From positions 1 to 33,941 of the forward strand of contig JAQUTM010000003.1 in NCBI GenBank assembly GCA_028694405.1: a stretch of 33,941 bases of DNA, written 5' to 3'. The notes beneath the pieces were generated by a model. The model was not told the DNA's origin, searched no databases, and was given only the letters and a program-made list of their open reading frames with translations. The translations under genes and the position numbers were made by a program. Each line of letters begins with the position of its first letter. Position 1 is the first letter of the stretch. Shown in pieces: positions 1-8,487 of the stretch. Source of the DNA: Oscillospiraceae bacterium. GTDB taxonomy: Bacteria > Bacillota > Clostridia > Oscillospirales > Ruminococcaceae.

Positions 1-2
1 AT

Positions 3-791
3 AATGACAGCCTTTTACGCAACAATGCTTTTGTTACAATGGACTGTAGTGTGTGGCTGCCGGAGACGCTGGACACCATGCTGTTTGGAAATTATACAAC
101 ACGCCGTGACGCAAACGCCTGTATGGCAGAGCTGGCACAGGGAGGCACGCTATATTTACGTCATGTAGAGGCATTGCCTTTTGAGACGCAGTACAAGCTG
201 TTAAGTTTAATCCGCGGCAAATTTTTGCACAATGGCTCTAATCAGCCTGTAGCCGCCAATGTGCGGGTAATTGCCTCAACTACGGTAAATTTGTTAGCAG
301 CAGTAGAACGCGGAGATTTTAGAAGTGACCTGTACTATGCCTTAACTGTGCTTAGTATAGAATTGCTGCCCTTACGGCGCAGGCGCGAAGAAATTGCTCC
401 CTGGGCAGACTACTATTTTTCTGAATGGCAGGAGCGTTATAAGCGCTATATTCACTTGACACAAGATGCGCGCCGCTTTATGCAAGAGTATGACTGGCCA
501 GGCAACTTAGACCAGCTTAACAGCGTGTGTGAGCGTATTATTTTGCTTACGGAAAAACGTGACGTTGACGCTGTGTTTTTGAAAAAGCAAGTACAGCAAA
601 TTGCTCCAAAGCGCTTGCCGGGAACCGAGAAAATAGTGCTTTATAAAGACGAAAAAGCGGTACAAATTACCGAGCTGCTGCGCAAACACCAAGGCAACAG
701 AGATAAGGTAGCAACCGAATTGGGTGTAAGTAAAACTACTTTATGGCGCTACATGAAAAAATATGGCATAGAGCAAGACTATTCTTATTAA
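3..791 (+). CDS. Sigma-54-activator-like transcriptional regulator, degenerate AAA+ domain, 5' partial
   Basis: The reading frame is open to the left edge, so only the C-terminal part is present; the first ATG in the window (39) is internal. The visible part resembles the second half of a bacterial enhancer-binding AAA+ domain: an LPETLD...LFG segment, GGTLYL, a sensor-I-like RVIAST, the arginine-finger region FRSDLYY and WPGN. A Fis-type helix-turn-helix closes the protein (about the last 45 residues, GNRDKVATELGVSKTTLWRY). Key residues are missing. There is no GAFTGA loop after LFG, the Walker B Asp-Glu is replaced (LYLRHVEAL instead of LFLDEI), and the sensor-II Arg of WPGN-V-R is Asp (WPGNLDQL). 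I infer it does not remodel sigma-54 holoenzyme and acts as an ordinary DNA-binding regulator, perhaps of the adjacent convergent importer. The N-terminal sensor domain lies outside the window. Confidence 0.85.
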   Translation, partial: NDSLLRNNAFVTMDCSVWLPETLDTMLFGNYTTRRDANACMAELAQGGTLYLRHVEALPFETQYKLLSLIRGKFLHNGSNQPVAANVRVIASTTVNLLAAVERGDFRSDLYYALTVLSIELLPLRRRREEIAPWADYYFSEWQERYKRYIHLTQDARRFMQEYDWPGNLDQLNSVCERIILLTEKRDVDAVFLKKQVQQIAPKRLPGTEKIVLYKDEKAVQITELLRKHQGNRDKVATELGVSKTTLWRYMKKYGIEQDYSY

Positions 792-846
792 AAGATAAAC
801 GGTTAAGTGGAAGCTTAACCTGAAAAATACAGATAAACCACAAAAC

Positions 847-886
847 AAAGCCCCGCATTTTGATGTTACACAAAATGCGGGGCTTT
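847..886. terminator. Bidirectional rho-independent terminator
   Basis: A perfect 16-bp stem (AAAGCCCCGCATTTTG at 847-862 pairing with 871-886) has an 8-nt loop. It lies between the convergent regulator gene ending at 791 and the ATPase gene ending at 930. The ends of the stem give T-rich tracts on both strands (CTTTTAAG rightwards, CTTTGTTTTG leftwards), so it can stop transcription from both sides. Confidence 0.88.
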
Positions 887-929
887 TAAGTATTATAATG
901 AGATAAAGAGGCTTAGCAAAAAAAATAAG

Positions 930-2036
930 TTATACCAGCTGGCGACGTCTGCGTTCTTCCTCTGCGGCTTTGTCCTCTACAGGATACCACATGGGGTCGA
1001 TAAAGTTTACACAGCAGCTTTCTCCCTGTGCAAAAGTAACGCGGTGAGGTGTTTGAACTTTCATTGTTTGGTCGCCTATTTGTACCAGATATTCTGTGCG
1101 GTCGGTTAAGAAGATGCGTTTTTTAATAAAAGTTTTATAGCCTTTATTGCCCGTTAGCTCAATGGCGTTGGGGCGTGTGGCTAAAATCATCTCTTCCTCT
1201 GCATTTGCGGGAATATCCAAATCAAGCGGGTTTTCCATATCACCCTTTGCGTACACTTTTCCGTCTTTGATTACCACGTTTAAAAATGTACTTTCGCCCA
1301 AAAAGCTGTGAACAAAACGATTGATGGGCTTATTGTAAAGGTTTTCCGGTGTATCAATTTGCATGATACGGCCCATATCACAAACCATCATTCTGTCAGA
1401 CAAAGCCATGGCTTCTGATTGGTCATGTGTAACAAAGATAATGGTAAAGTTAAACTTGCGCTGTAATTCCTTCAGTTCAAAGCGCATGCTTTCACGCAGC
1501 TTGGGGTCTAAATTGGAAAGAGGCTCATCTAAAAGCATAACCTTGGGATTGGTAACAATAGCGCGTGCCAAGGCAATGCGCTGTTGCTGGCCGCCGGAAA
1601 GGTCAGAAGGATAAACATCTTCCAAGCCTTGCAGACTTGTGTGACGCAGAGCTTCTTTTACACGTTTTTCTACATCTGCGCGGTTTAATTTTTGAATACG
1701 CAATGGGAAAGCAACGTTTTCAAACACCGTCATATGAGGCCAAACGGCAAAGGCTTGGAACACCATGCCCAAACCTCTTTCTTCGGGCGGTACATAAAGG
1801 TTTTTGTTTTTAACAGAAACAGGATTTCCGCAAAGGTGAATTTCACCCTCTGTCAAGTCTTCAAAGCCTGCAATCATACGAAGTGTAGTAGATTTTCCGC
1901 AGCCGGACGGCCCCAAAAAGGAAAAACATTCGCCTTCGTATACTTCTAAGTTAAAATTATCAACGGCTACAATATCGCCAAGTGTCTTAGTGGTAAAACG
2001 CTTGGTTACATTTTTTAAAACAACCTGTGCGTCCAT
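930..2036 (-). CDS. ABC importer ATP-binding protein (second of two in the operon)
   Basis: A 368-residue nucleotide-binding subunit of the Fbp/Pot/Ugp-like group. It has Walker A GPSGCGKST (42-50), the Q-loop VFQ (92-94), the signature LSGGQQQR (146-153), Walker B VMLLDEP (166-172) and the switch His204. A regulatory TOBE-like tail follows from about residue 240. All catalytic motifs are intact. It is the last gene of the leftward operon, starting 3 nt after the permease stop, with an AAAGGAG ribosome site overlapping that stop. Unusually, the operon already encodes another complete ATPase (3766-4842), so the two may form a heterodimer on the fused permease or be alternative partners. TOBE-tailed ATPases serve many substrates, so this protein does not identify the cargo. 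Confidence 0.93.
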   Translation of the reverse strand: MDAQVVLKNVTKRFTTKTLGDIVAVDNFNLEVYEGECFSFLGPSGCGKSTTLRMIAGFEDLTEGEIHLCGNPVSVKNKNLYVPPEERGLGMVFQAFAVWPHMTVFENVAFPLRIQKLNRADVEKRVKEALRHTSLQGLEDVYPSDLSGGQQQRIALARAIVTNPKVMLLDEPLSNLDPKLRESMRFELKELQRKFNFTIIFVTHDQSEAMALSDRMMVCDMGRIMQIDTPENLYNKPINRFVHSFLGESTFLNVVIKDGKVYAKGDMENPLDLDIPANAEEEMILATRPNAIELTGNKGYKTFIKKRIFLTDRTEYLVQIGDQTMKVQTPHRVTFAQGESCCVNFIDPMWYPVEDKAAEEERRRRQLV

Positions 2037-2039
2037 GCA

Positions 2040-3761
2040 TTAAACTCCTTTTCTGTCTTTTGTAATAGCTGTTACAATGGTGTTGCACACAATAATCATT
2101 ACAATGGCAACGGAGCCCAAAGCGGCAGCCTGCGGCATCATGCCTGCATCACGCAGAGAATAGATTTGCACGCCTAATGTTCTTGTGTAGGGGCCATACA
2201 ACAGTACAGAAGTTGTTACCTCGCGCATGGCCGGCAGGAAGATTAAGAAGAAACCGGATACCATGGCGGGCCGAATTAACGGCAGGGTTACGTCTTTCAG
2301 GCTTTCTGTATGAGAAGCGCCGCATGTGCGGGCAGCTTCCTCCAAAGAGGGGTGAACCTGCAACAGAGCAGCAGAGGAAGTTTTCATAGAGAAGGATAAA
2401 TAACGTGCCAAATAGGCGATTAGAATAATCCAAATGGTGTTGTAAAGGTTTACGCCCAATTTGCCGGACCAAGCTAAAATTACGCCGATAGCCAGTACGG
2501 TGCCGGGGATAGAGTAGGGCAGAACCGATAAAACTTCCAAAACGCCTTTGCCGCGTGGTTTGATTTTTTGTACAACATAAGCAATAAGTGTACCAAGGAA
2601 CATACAAATAATACCGGCAGCAATAGATACAAACAGAGAGTTGCTGATAGAATTGAAGGTACCGCTGCTTGCAAATACTTTGGTGTAATTGGCTAAAGTA
2701 AAGTTTTCGGGAATTAAGGGTAAGCCGTAAGCTTTAACAAGGCCAACTAAGAAAATCATAGCCAGTGGAACAATTACGATTAGAACCAGTGTTAAAACAG
2801 CCAGTACAAACAAGGGAATACGAGCGCCGCGCAGTTTTATAAGGGTAGGACGCATACTTTTTCCCTTGATGATATCATAACTACCGGAACTAAGCACTTT
2901 TTTCTGGATAATAAGTGCCGCGGCAACTACCACAACCAGCATAATAGAAAGTGCCGCGCCTTGGCGTATGCCTTCAAAGCTGCCGCCGGAACGAGAAATT
3001 ACAGCATATATCTTAGTAGGTAAGGTGTAAATGCCTTGAGAGAAACCAAGGATAGAGGGAACACCAAAGTGTGCCAACGAGCTAATAAGAATGAGCAAAG
3101 CACCGGCAGAAATAGCAGGTGTTACCAGTGGAAGTGTAATTTTACGAATAACAGTACCTTGACGGGCACCTGCAATTCGGGCACATTCCTCCAGTTTGGG
3201 GTCCATACGCTCAAAAGCACTAACTACCTGCATAAATACAAACGGAAAGTAATAAGAAAGCTCTACAAACACAATGCCGCCAATACTGTTTATATTAAAC
3301 GGTGCAGAGGAAAGGTTGAAAACGTCTACAAACCATTTGTTTAAATAACCGGAGCGACCGTTTAACAATAAGTCCCATGCCATAGCGCCCAAAAAAGGAG
3401 GGAACATGTAGGGTATGTTAAACAGTGCACGCATCAGCCCTTTGCAGGGAATATCGCTTCGACCAAGCAGCCAAGCGTAAAATACACCCATTATAGTACC
3501 TAAAATGGTAACCAAAACTGCAATCTTAATGGTGTTCCACATAGATATTAGGTTATCTTTTTTTGATAGCTGCTCGCAAATTAAATCCAAAGAAAATTTG
3601 CCTTGGTCAAAAAATGCATTGTAAACAATCATGAAGATGGGAACGACAACGATTACAAGCAAAAGTATAAAGCTTAAAACTGTCATTGCTCCGTCCAAAC
3701 TAAAGTGCCTGCCGTCTATGGCCGCAAGGTCACGTTTTTTTCTTTTTAAAGAAGCAATCAT
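2040..3761 (-). CDS. Fused double ABC permease (FbpB/AfuB-like)
   Basis: A 573-residue membrane protein in which two permease units are joined. Each half has several hydrophobic helices and one cytoplasmic EAA loop that docks the ATPase: EECARIAGARQ..LP at about 191-212 and EEAARTCGASHT..LP at about 474-495. The linker between the halves (about 290-312) is basic. Duplicated permeases of this size are typical of Fbp (iron), Afu (hexose phosphate) and phosphonate importers. The start is supported by an AGGAGG site located inside the end of the upstream ATPase gene, only 4 nt away, indicating translational coupling. Because both membrane halves are in one chain, the two different ATPases of this operon could each bind one EAA loop. 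Confidence 0.93.
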   Translation of the reverse strand: MIASLKRKKRDLAAIDGRHFSLDGAMTVLSFILLLVIVVVPIFMIVYNAFFDQGKFSLDLICEQLSKKDNLISMWNTIKIAVLVTILGTIMGVFYAWLLGRSDIPCKGLMRALFNIPYMFPPFLGAMAWDLLLNGRSGYLNKWFVDVFNLSSAPFNINSIGGIVFVELSYYFPFVFMQVVSAFERMDPKLEECARIAGARQGTVIRKITLPLVTPAISAGALLILISSLAHFGVPSILGFSQGIYTLPTKIYAVISRSGGSFEGIRQGAALSIMLVVVVAAALIIQKKVLSSGSYDIIKGKSMRPTLIKLRGARIPLFVLAVLTLVLIVIVPLAMIFLVGLVKAYGLPLIPENFTLANYTKVFASSGTFNSISNSLFVSIAAGIICMFLGTLIAYVVQKIKPRGKGVLEVLSVLPYSIPGTVLAIGVILAWSGKLGVNLYNTIWIILIAYLARYLSFSMKTSSAALLQVHPSLEEAARTCGASHTESLKDVTLPLIRPAMVSGFFLIFLPAMREVTTSVLLYGPYTRTLGVQIYSLRDAGMMPQAAALGSVAIVMIIVCNTIVTAITKDRKGV

Positions 3762-3765
3762 GATT

Positions 3766-4842
3766 TTAGGCCTCCTTCGCTTCGTAGTAATGTGGATTTA
3801 AAAACTTTATGCCTACTTCACTGCCTTCTTTGGCAACGCCTAAGCATACAGCGTCTAGGGTGTTTTGCTGAACGCGCAGTTCTTTACCGTTTATGTCAAT
3901 AAAATAGTCATATTCGCTGCCCAAAAATACACTTCTATGTACTTTGCCGCGTATAGGAGAATCGTCGTCAAAAACAATATCGTTAGGGCGCACGCCAACT
4001 TCCATTTTTTTGGTTTTGTCCATATCGGGCAAGGTATCGGTCCATATTTGCTTCTTCCCCTCAAAATCTAAATAGCACTGTCCGTTTTCAAACAGCATAG
4101 GGATAAAATTAGATACACCGATAAATTCAAAAGTGAAGCGGTTTGCGGGACGCAAAATAATATCTTCATCATTACCTAGCTGGCATAGACTGCCGTTTTG
4201 CTCCATAATGGCCATTTTGTCGCACAGCTGCAACGCAGACTGCTGGTCGTGGGTAATATAGAGAATGGTGGTACCGATATTGCGCTGAATTTCCCGTATT
4301 TCCAATAGCATCTGCTCGCGCAGCTTTGCGTCCAGATTGGTGATGGGTTCGTCCATTACAATCAATCCGTCGCTGCTTACCAGTGCGCGGGCAATGGCAA
4401 CACGCTGTTGCTGTCCACCGGAAAGCTGGCTGGGCAAATGGTTGGCATACTCGGTCATATTTACTTGAGCTAAGGCGTGCATCGCACGTTTTTCAATGTC
4501 AGCCTTGGCCATATGGCGCTTTTTCATGGGATAGCATACGTTTTCTTTTACGGTCATATGCGGCCAAACGGCATAATCTTGGAATACGATACCGATTTTA
4601 CGGCGCTCGGCGGGGATATTGATGTGTTTTTCGGCACTGAATACACAGGTTTCACCCACATAAATAGAACCTGTTTCAGGTTTACTTAAACCTAATAAAC
4701 AACGAACCAAAGTTGTTTTTCCACAGCCTGAAGGACCTACCAAACACAAGATTTGGCTTTCCTCAACAGTGAGAGAAAAGTTTTTTAAGATGTAATTGTC
4801 GCCATAGCGAAAAGATATATTATCAAATTTAACGCTTGCCAT
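3766..4842 (-). CDS. ABC importer ATP-binding protein (first of two in the operon)
   Basis: A 358-residue ATPase subunit with Walker [10 protein letters not shown] (36-44), Q-loop VFQ, signature LSGGQQQR (140-147), Walker B LIVMDEP (160-166) and switch His198. A TOBE-like C-terminal part follows from about residue 235. It has a strong GGGAGG ribosome site close to the ATG. It follows the binding-protein gene after a 97-nt gap that carries a hairpin and is followed at once by the fused permease. It has the same domain order as the ATPase at 930-2036, but the sequences clearly differ, especially in the tails. That argues for an old duplication or recruitment rather than a recent copy. Confidence 0.93.
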   Translation of the reverse strand: MASVKFDNISFRYGDNYILKNFSLTVEESQILCLVGPSGCGKTTLVRCLLGLSKPETGSIYVGETCVFSAEKHINIPAERRKIGIVFQDYAVWPHMTVKENVCYPMKKRHMAKADIEKRAMHALAQVNMTEYANHLPSQLSGGQQQRVAIARALVSSDGLIVMDEPITNLDAKLREQMLLEIREIQRNIGTTILYITHDQQSALQLCDKMAIMEQNGSLCQLGNDEDIILRPANRFTFEFIGVSNFIPMLFENGQCYLDFEGKKQIWTDTLPDMDKTKKMEVGVRPNDIVFDDDSPIRGKVHRSVFLGSEYDYFIDINGKELRVQQNTLDAVCLGVAKEGSEVGIKFLNPHYYEAKEA

Positions 4843-4870
4843 GTTTCCTCCCGTTTTTGTATAAAAAGAC

Positions 4871-4902
4871 AGCAGCGGATAAACAGGTGATTACCCGCTG
4901 CT
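4871..4902 (-). terminator. Intercistronic stem-loop between binding-protein and ATPase genes
   Basis: On the minus strand, AGCAGCGGGTAA pairs with TTATCCGCTGCT (12 bp with one G-U) around an 8-nt loop, followed by GTCTTTTTA. It lies in the 97-nt gap after the binding-protein stop. It could be a leaky terminator or a 3' stabiliser that lets the binding protein be made in excess over the membrane parts. Confidence 0.65.
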
Positions 4903-4939
4903 TTTAAGCTACTTTGTTTAAATTTTAAAACACAAAAAA

Positions 4940-6022
4940 TTAGTTTATGCCAAAGATTTTATCAAATGCGGCGCTGTTCTCGGCAGATTTTTCAGCCATA
5001 ACGGCTAAATCTGTAGGCAAAGCTTTGGAAGCAATGGCAACAACATTTGTATCACCTTGGTCGATGTCGTTTCTTACAGAGATTAAATTATTGGAAACCA
5101 AAACTTCTTGGCCCTCTTTAGAAAGGATAAAGTCGTAAAGCAATTTGCCGTTGTCCTCATTGGCACAATTTTTTACAAGACCGATGGGGCTAAAGATAGA
5201 AACAGTATCTTTAGGGAATACAAAGGCGATAGGAGAACCTTCTTTAGAAAGGTTTGCAGTAACGTAGTCTAGGCAGATACCAACTTTGTAAGCGCTGGCA
5301 GCAAGTTGATTGTGGCAAGCTGTTGTGCCGCTTTCTAGGTAGCAGCCGTTATCTTTTAATTTTTGAACATAGTCTGCACCGTATTTTTCGCTGCTCATAA
5401 TAGCATTCATCCAATATTTAGATGTGCCGGAGCTGCCCGGGTCAGTCATAACAATTTGGTCGTTCCATTTGGGGTCTAACAAATCTTCCCAGCTTTGAGG
5501 AGCTTCCTCGGGAGTAACCAAAGCTGTATTATAAGAAATACCCATGTTCATCATACGAGCGCCGGTATAATAACCGTCTGCATCAATATAAACGCTATCG
5601 ATGGCAGCTGCTTCGGGAGAAGTGTAGGGCTGCAAAATATCTTGTTCTTTAAAGGATACATAGTCAGCGGGGTCACCAACCCAGATAACGTCAGCATCTA
5701 CTTGGCCTGCTTGTGCCTCAGTAGCAATTTTTGTAATTACTTTACTGGTGCCTGCAAAGTAATACTCCATTTTTACTTTGGGGTATTTTGCTTCAAAAGC
5801 TTCTTTAATTGCAATTAATTGGTCTTCCTGCATAGAAGAGTAAAGCATTACGGTACCGCTGGCGTCTGTGTTCTGGGTAGGTGCGGCAGCTGATTCTGAC
5901 TCTGCAACAGCAGAAGGAGCAGCGGAGGATACAGGAGCAGCTGTATTACTGTTACATGCTGCAAGAGACAGGCCTGTGATGATTGCGAGAAGGATTGTAA
6001 CAATTCTGGATTTGTTTTTCAT
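4940..6022 (-). CDS. Extracellular substrate-binding lipoprotein, Fbp/Afu/phosphonate type
   Basis: A 360-residue binding protein. It has a lipoprotein signal (MKNKSRIVTILLAIITGLSL) with lipobox LAAC, then an Ala/Ser/Glu-rich tether, and the mature domain starts near GTVMLYSS. The fold is that of family-1 binding proteins related to FbpA, AfuA and phosphonate-binding proteins (DADVIWVGDPADYV, WEDLLDPKW, GSSGTSKYWM, LISVRNDI). The Tyr-Tyr pair that binds ferric iron in FbpA (in a context like NHYY) is here CLDYV, with one Tyr. I therefore infer an organic ligand, possibly a sugar phosphate or phosphonate; this is not proven. It is the first gene of the operon, with a good promoter (6121-6150), but its ribosome site is weak (AGGAG about 20 nt upstream; GAGAG is closer). 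Confidence 0.85.
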   Translation of the reverse strand: MKNKSRIVTILLAIITGLSLAACNSNTAAPVSSAAPSAVAESESAAAPTQNTDASGTVMLYSSMQEDQLIAIKEAFEAKYPKVKMEYYFAGTSKVITKIATEAQAGQVDADVIWVGDPADYVSFKEQDILQPYTSPEAAAIDSVYIDADGYYTGARMMNMGISYNTALVTPEEAPQSWEDLLDPKWNDQIVMTDPGSSGTSKYWMNAIMSSEKYGADYVQKLKDNGCYLESGTTACHNQLAASAYKVGICLDYVTANLSKEGSPIAFVFPKDTVSIFSPIGLVKNCANEDNGKLLYDFILSKEGQEVLVSNNLISVRNDIDQGDTNVVAIASKALPTDLAVMAEKSAENSAAFDKIFGIN

Positions 6023-6120
6023 GTGATTACACTCTCTTTCTTTTTTCTCCTAATGTTATATTTTTCTTTGCAAAGGAACAATTTTGTAAATGTGGGATTG
6101 ATTGTTCACTTTGCATATTT

Positions 6121-6150
6121 ATTATAGCTTGAAGGATTAAATAATGTGAA
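6121..6150 (-). promoter_or_regulatory. Promoter of the leftward ABC operon
   Basis: On the minus strand a -35 TTCACA (complement of 6145-6150) and a perfect -10 TATAAT (complement of 6121-6126) are separated by 18 bp. They lie about 100 bp upstream of the binding-protein ATG. The 264-bp divergent region also carries the promoter of the AraC gene, so one regulator could control both. Confidence 0.6.
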
Positions 6151-6204
6151 GTTTGAATACACTAGAACCGCTGTGAGTATAAATTTTAAACTTTTTAAAG
6201 GGGA

Positions 6205-6233
6205 TTGACATATTTTTACTATTACTTTAAGCT
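6205..6233 (+). promoter_or_regulatory. Probable promoter of the membrane AraC regulator
   Basis: A perfect -35 TTGACA (6205-6210) is followed after 17 bp by TAAGCT (6228-6233), a moderate -10. The start codon at 6287 is about 50 bp downstream, with TAGGAG at 6275-6280. A second TTGACA at 6261-6266 is too close to the gene to be used with a -10. Confidence 0.45.
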
Positions 6234-6286
6234 AAAGAGGTACAAAGTCTTTTATACATATTGACAGAAATAGCTAGGAGTATAAA

Positions 6287-8344
6287 ATGAATAGAAAGTT
6301 AAATTCTATAAAAAATATACTGCGCCGTCGTTGGATGGCTGTTTTAATTGCTGTAGCAGTGGTTCTTTTTATATTTTTAATGCTGTTTACTTCCTTTGAA
6401 AAAATAACCATACAGGCTCTATCACAACTTAACGGAGAGTTTGTAAAACAAGTAGACACAATTTCTGCCACATCTTTGGATATGATTTGGAACTCTGCTA
6501 TGCAGATTTACTACTCCTCTTCTGTACGCATATTGCGCACCAGCAAAGAGATGACCAACGCACAGAGGACGTTAGGACTGCGCGATTTAGGCAATTTTGT
6601 AAGCAGCTGTACTTTTTTAACAAATGCCATGATTTACAATCCTACAATGGATTACATTTTTACGTCTGACAGTGACCACCCCTCTGCACCGGTAGACAAA
6701 TTTTATGATAGCACAGCCGCCTCTCTTTTAACAAATGCAGATACGCGCAGCTTTTCTGTTTCGGAAAAGAAAGTGGGAAGAAACGGAGAGTATTACTCTT
6801 TTGTTTTTTATGAGGCAAATGAGCCTTCCAGCGGTGTGCTTTTATTAAATGTAAGAGCCAAGTGGTACGAAAGTCAGCTGTTGGGTATCTCCTCGGGAGA
6901 CAGCTGCGCAATTTTAGATGCCAGCGGAAAAGCTTTGGCTGTAGGCAGCCACGAAGTGGGACAAGCAGCTGAAGAAATTTGGCCTACGATTATAGAAACC
7001 TGCGAAGAAGACACGCCGGGCTTTATTTTAGATCAACGTACCGCACAAGGGTGGATGTACTGTAAACTGAAAAATTCCGGCTGGCTGTATTTGCGCTCTT
7101 TTAACGCAAATACAATCGTACCATCTCTTACAAAAATGCAAAATATCGTTTTTATTATATTAACTGCGGTTTGCGGCGTTTTGATACTTGGAGCAGCTTA
7201 CACCTTTATAAATCTTTACACACCTTTTAATGCTGTGCGGCAGGCGCTTATTAATGCAGGCGAGACAGCAGGAGAAGTTTCGCAGCAGGTTGATGACCTT
7301 TTAGAACGACAGCGCGAACAGAGGCTTTTAAGGCAGTTTAAACTGATTTTAGAAGGAAAGGCACAAACAGCAGTTCCGTATCCCATATCTCTTATTTTAA
7401 CAGATTGTGCTCAAGTGCAGGAGATACGAGATAAAATAGGGCAAAGTATGGAGCAATTAGCGGTCAACAGCGATTTTGGCAGTGCCATTTTGCTGTTTGG
7501 CGCATCGGAAGAAGAGACAAAGCAGCTTTGTGAGGAAATGGTACAGGCTTTTTCCTGCCACTGTTTTTATGGGGCGCCGCGAACAAACGCTCAAGAGCTT
7601 GTACAGTGCCGAGAAAACTTAAATGAACTTTGGCAAATGCGCTTTTTGTACGTTGGCCGAGATGTTTTACCCGAAAGCACTTTAAACAACCATAATGTAC
7701 CTGGGTTTCAGTCAAAGGACTGCGCTGCGCTGCTTGCCGCTTTACGCAATGGACAGTTGGAAGAAGCACGCTTGTGCTGGCAAAACATATTTTCTATTAT
7801 TCAGCGCTGCCGATTTGCCGATTTGCGCTTTTCGGTGCGTTATTTAATCAAAAGCCTGAACAATCTTTATAAAGAATTTTCAACTGAGCCACTGAATTTG
7901 TCGCCGGATATTATAGATACCATTGAAAATGTAAATCAGGTTACTGCCGCAATGGACGCCGCGTTTGTGCGCATCGTAGATGCGGAGGAAAAAGAGCGCA
8001 TGAAACGGCTGGACCAAATGGCACAGCAGATTATAGAATACATAGAAATGCAATACGCGGATAATTTGCTGTCTGTACAAGAAATTGCCGATAAAATGGG
8101 TATGAATGCGGTATATTTGGGACGTCTTTTTAAAAAAAGCACAGGTATTTCTATTAGCGAAGCCATTAACCGACAACGTGTAGAAAACGCAAAACGCTTA
8201 CTGAGAGAGACAAAGGATTCCATTGAGGAAATTGCACGTCAAGTGGGATTTGATAATGTAAAATATTTTTTTGTGGTGTTTAAAAATATAGTAAACTCTA
8301 CCCCGAAAAAGTATCGAGACGATATAAAAGAGCAGCTTGTTTAA
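6287..8344 (+). CDS. Membrane-anchored one-component AraC-family regulator
   Basis: A 685-residue protein with a basic N-terminus and a first membrane helix at about 17-35. An extracellular sensor region spans about 36-280, and a second membrane helix lies at about 284-306 (IVFIILTAVCGVLILGAAY). A cytoplasmic linker and a C-terminal AraC-type double helix-turn-helix follow (about 577-685: LSVQEIADKMGMNAVYLGRLFK and IEEIARQVGFDNVKYFFVVFK). There is no receiver or kinase domain, so the extracellular signal is passed directly to the DNA-binding end. TAGGAG lies 6 nt before the ATG. It is divergent from the importer operon and is the most likely regulator of it. The extracellular ligand could be the same solute or the loaded binding protein; neither can be read from the sequence. 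Confidence 0.88.
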   Translation: MNRKLNSIKNILRRRWMAVLIAVAVVLFIFLMLFTSFEKITIQALSQLNGEFVKQVDTISATSLDMIWNSAMQIYYSSSVRILRTSKEMTNAQRTLGLRDLGNFVSSCTFLTNAMIYNPTMDYIFTSDSDHPSAPVDKFYDSTAASLLTNADTRSFSVSEKKVGRNGEYYSFVFYEANEPSSGVLLLNVRAKWYESQLLGISSGDSCAILDASGKALAVGSHEVGQAAEEIWPTIIETCEEDTPGFILDQRTAQGWMYCKLKNSGWLYLRSFNANTIVPSLTKMQNIVFIILTAVCGVLILGAAYTFINLYTPFNAVRQALINAGETAGEVSQQVDDLLERQREQRLLRQFKLILEGKAQTAVPYPISLILTDCAQVQEIRDKIGQSMEQLAVNSDFGSAILLFGASEEETKQLCEEMVQAFSCHCFYGAPRTNAQELVQCRENLNELWQMRFLYVGRDVLPESTLNNHNVPGFQSKDCAALLAALRNGQLEEARLCWQNIFSIIQRCRFADLRFSVRYLIKSLNNLYKEFSTEPLNLSPDIIDTIENVNQVTAAMDAAFVRIVDAEEKERMKRLDQMAQQIIEYIEMQYADNLLSVQEIADKMGMNAVYLGRLFKKSTGISISEAINRQRVENAKRLLRETKDSIEEIARQVGFDNVKYFFVVFKNIVNSTPKKYRDDIKEQLV

Positions 8345-8380
8345 CAAATTGTTTTGATATTAAAAACGCAACAAAAGAAA

Positions 8381-8420
8381 AAGCCAATTTACTTGCTGTT
8401 TAAAGCAGGTATATTGGCTT
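8381..8420. terminator. Bidirectional terminator between AraC gene and methyltransferase gene
   Basis: AAGCCAAT at 8381-8388 pairs with ATTGGCTT at 8413-8420, and the inner arms ACTTGCT/AGCAGGT extend the hairpin. It is followed by TTATTTT on the plus strand and, read the other way, by TTTTTCTTTT. It serves both converging genes. Confidence 0.82.
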
Positions 8421-8487
8421 TTATTTTGTACGAAAAGTGAATATTATAAATAGATACAAGCAAAAAACAAAGTTTTGATACAAAGAG

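Noticed and set aside
930..6022. Calling the leftward importer an iron(III) transporter
   Set aside because: The binding protein lacks the adjacent tyrosines used for ferric iron, and there is no Fur-box-like sequence that I can see in its promoter.
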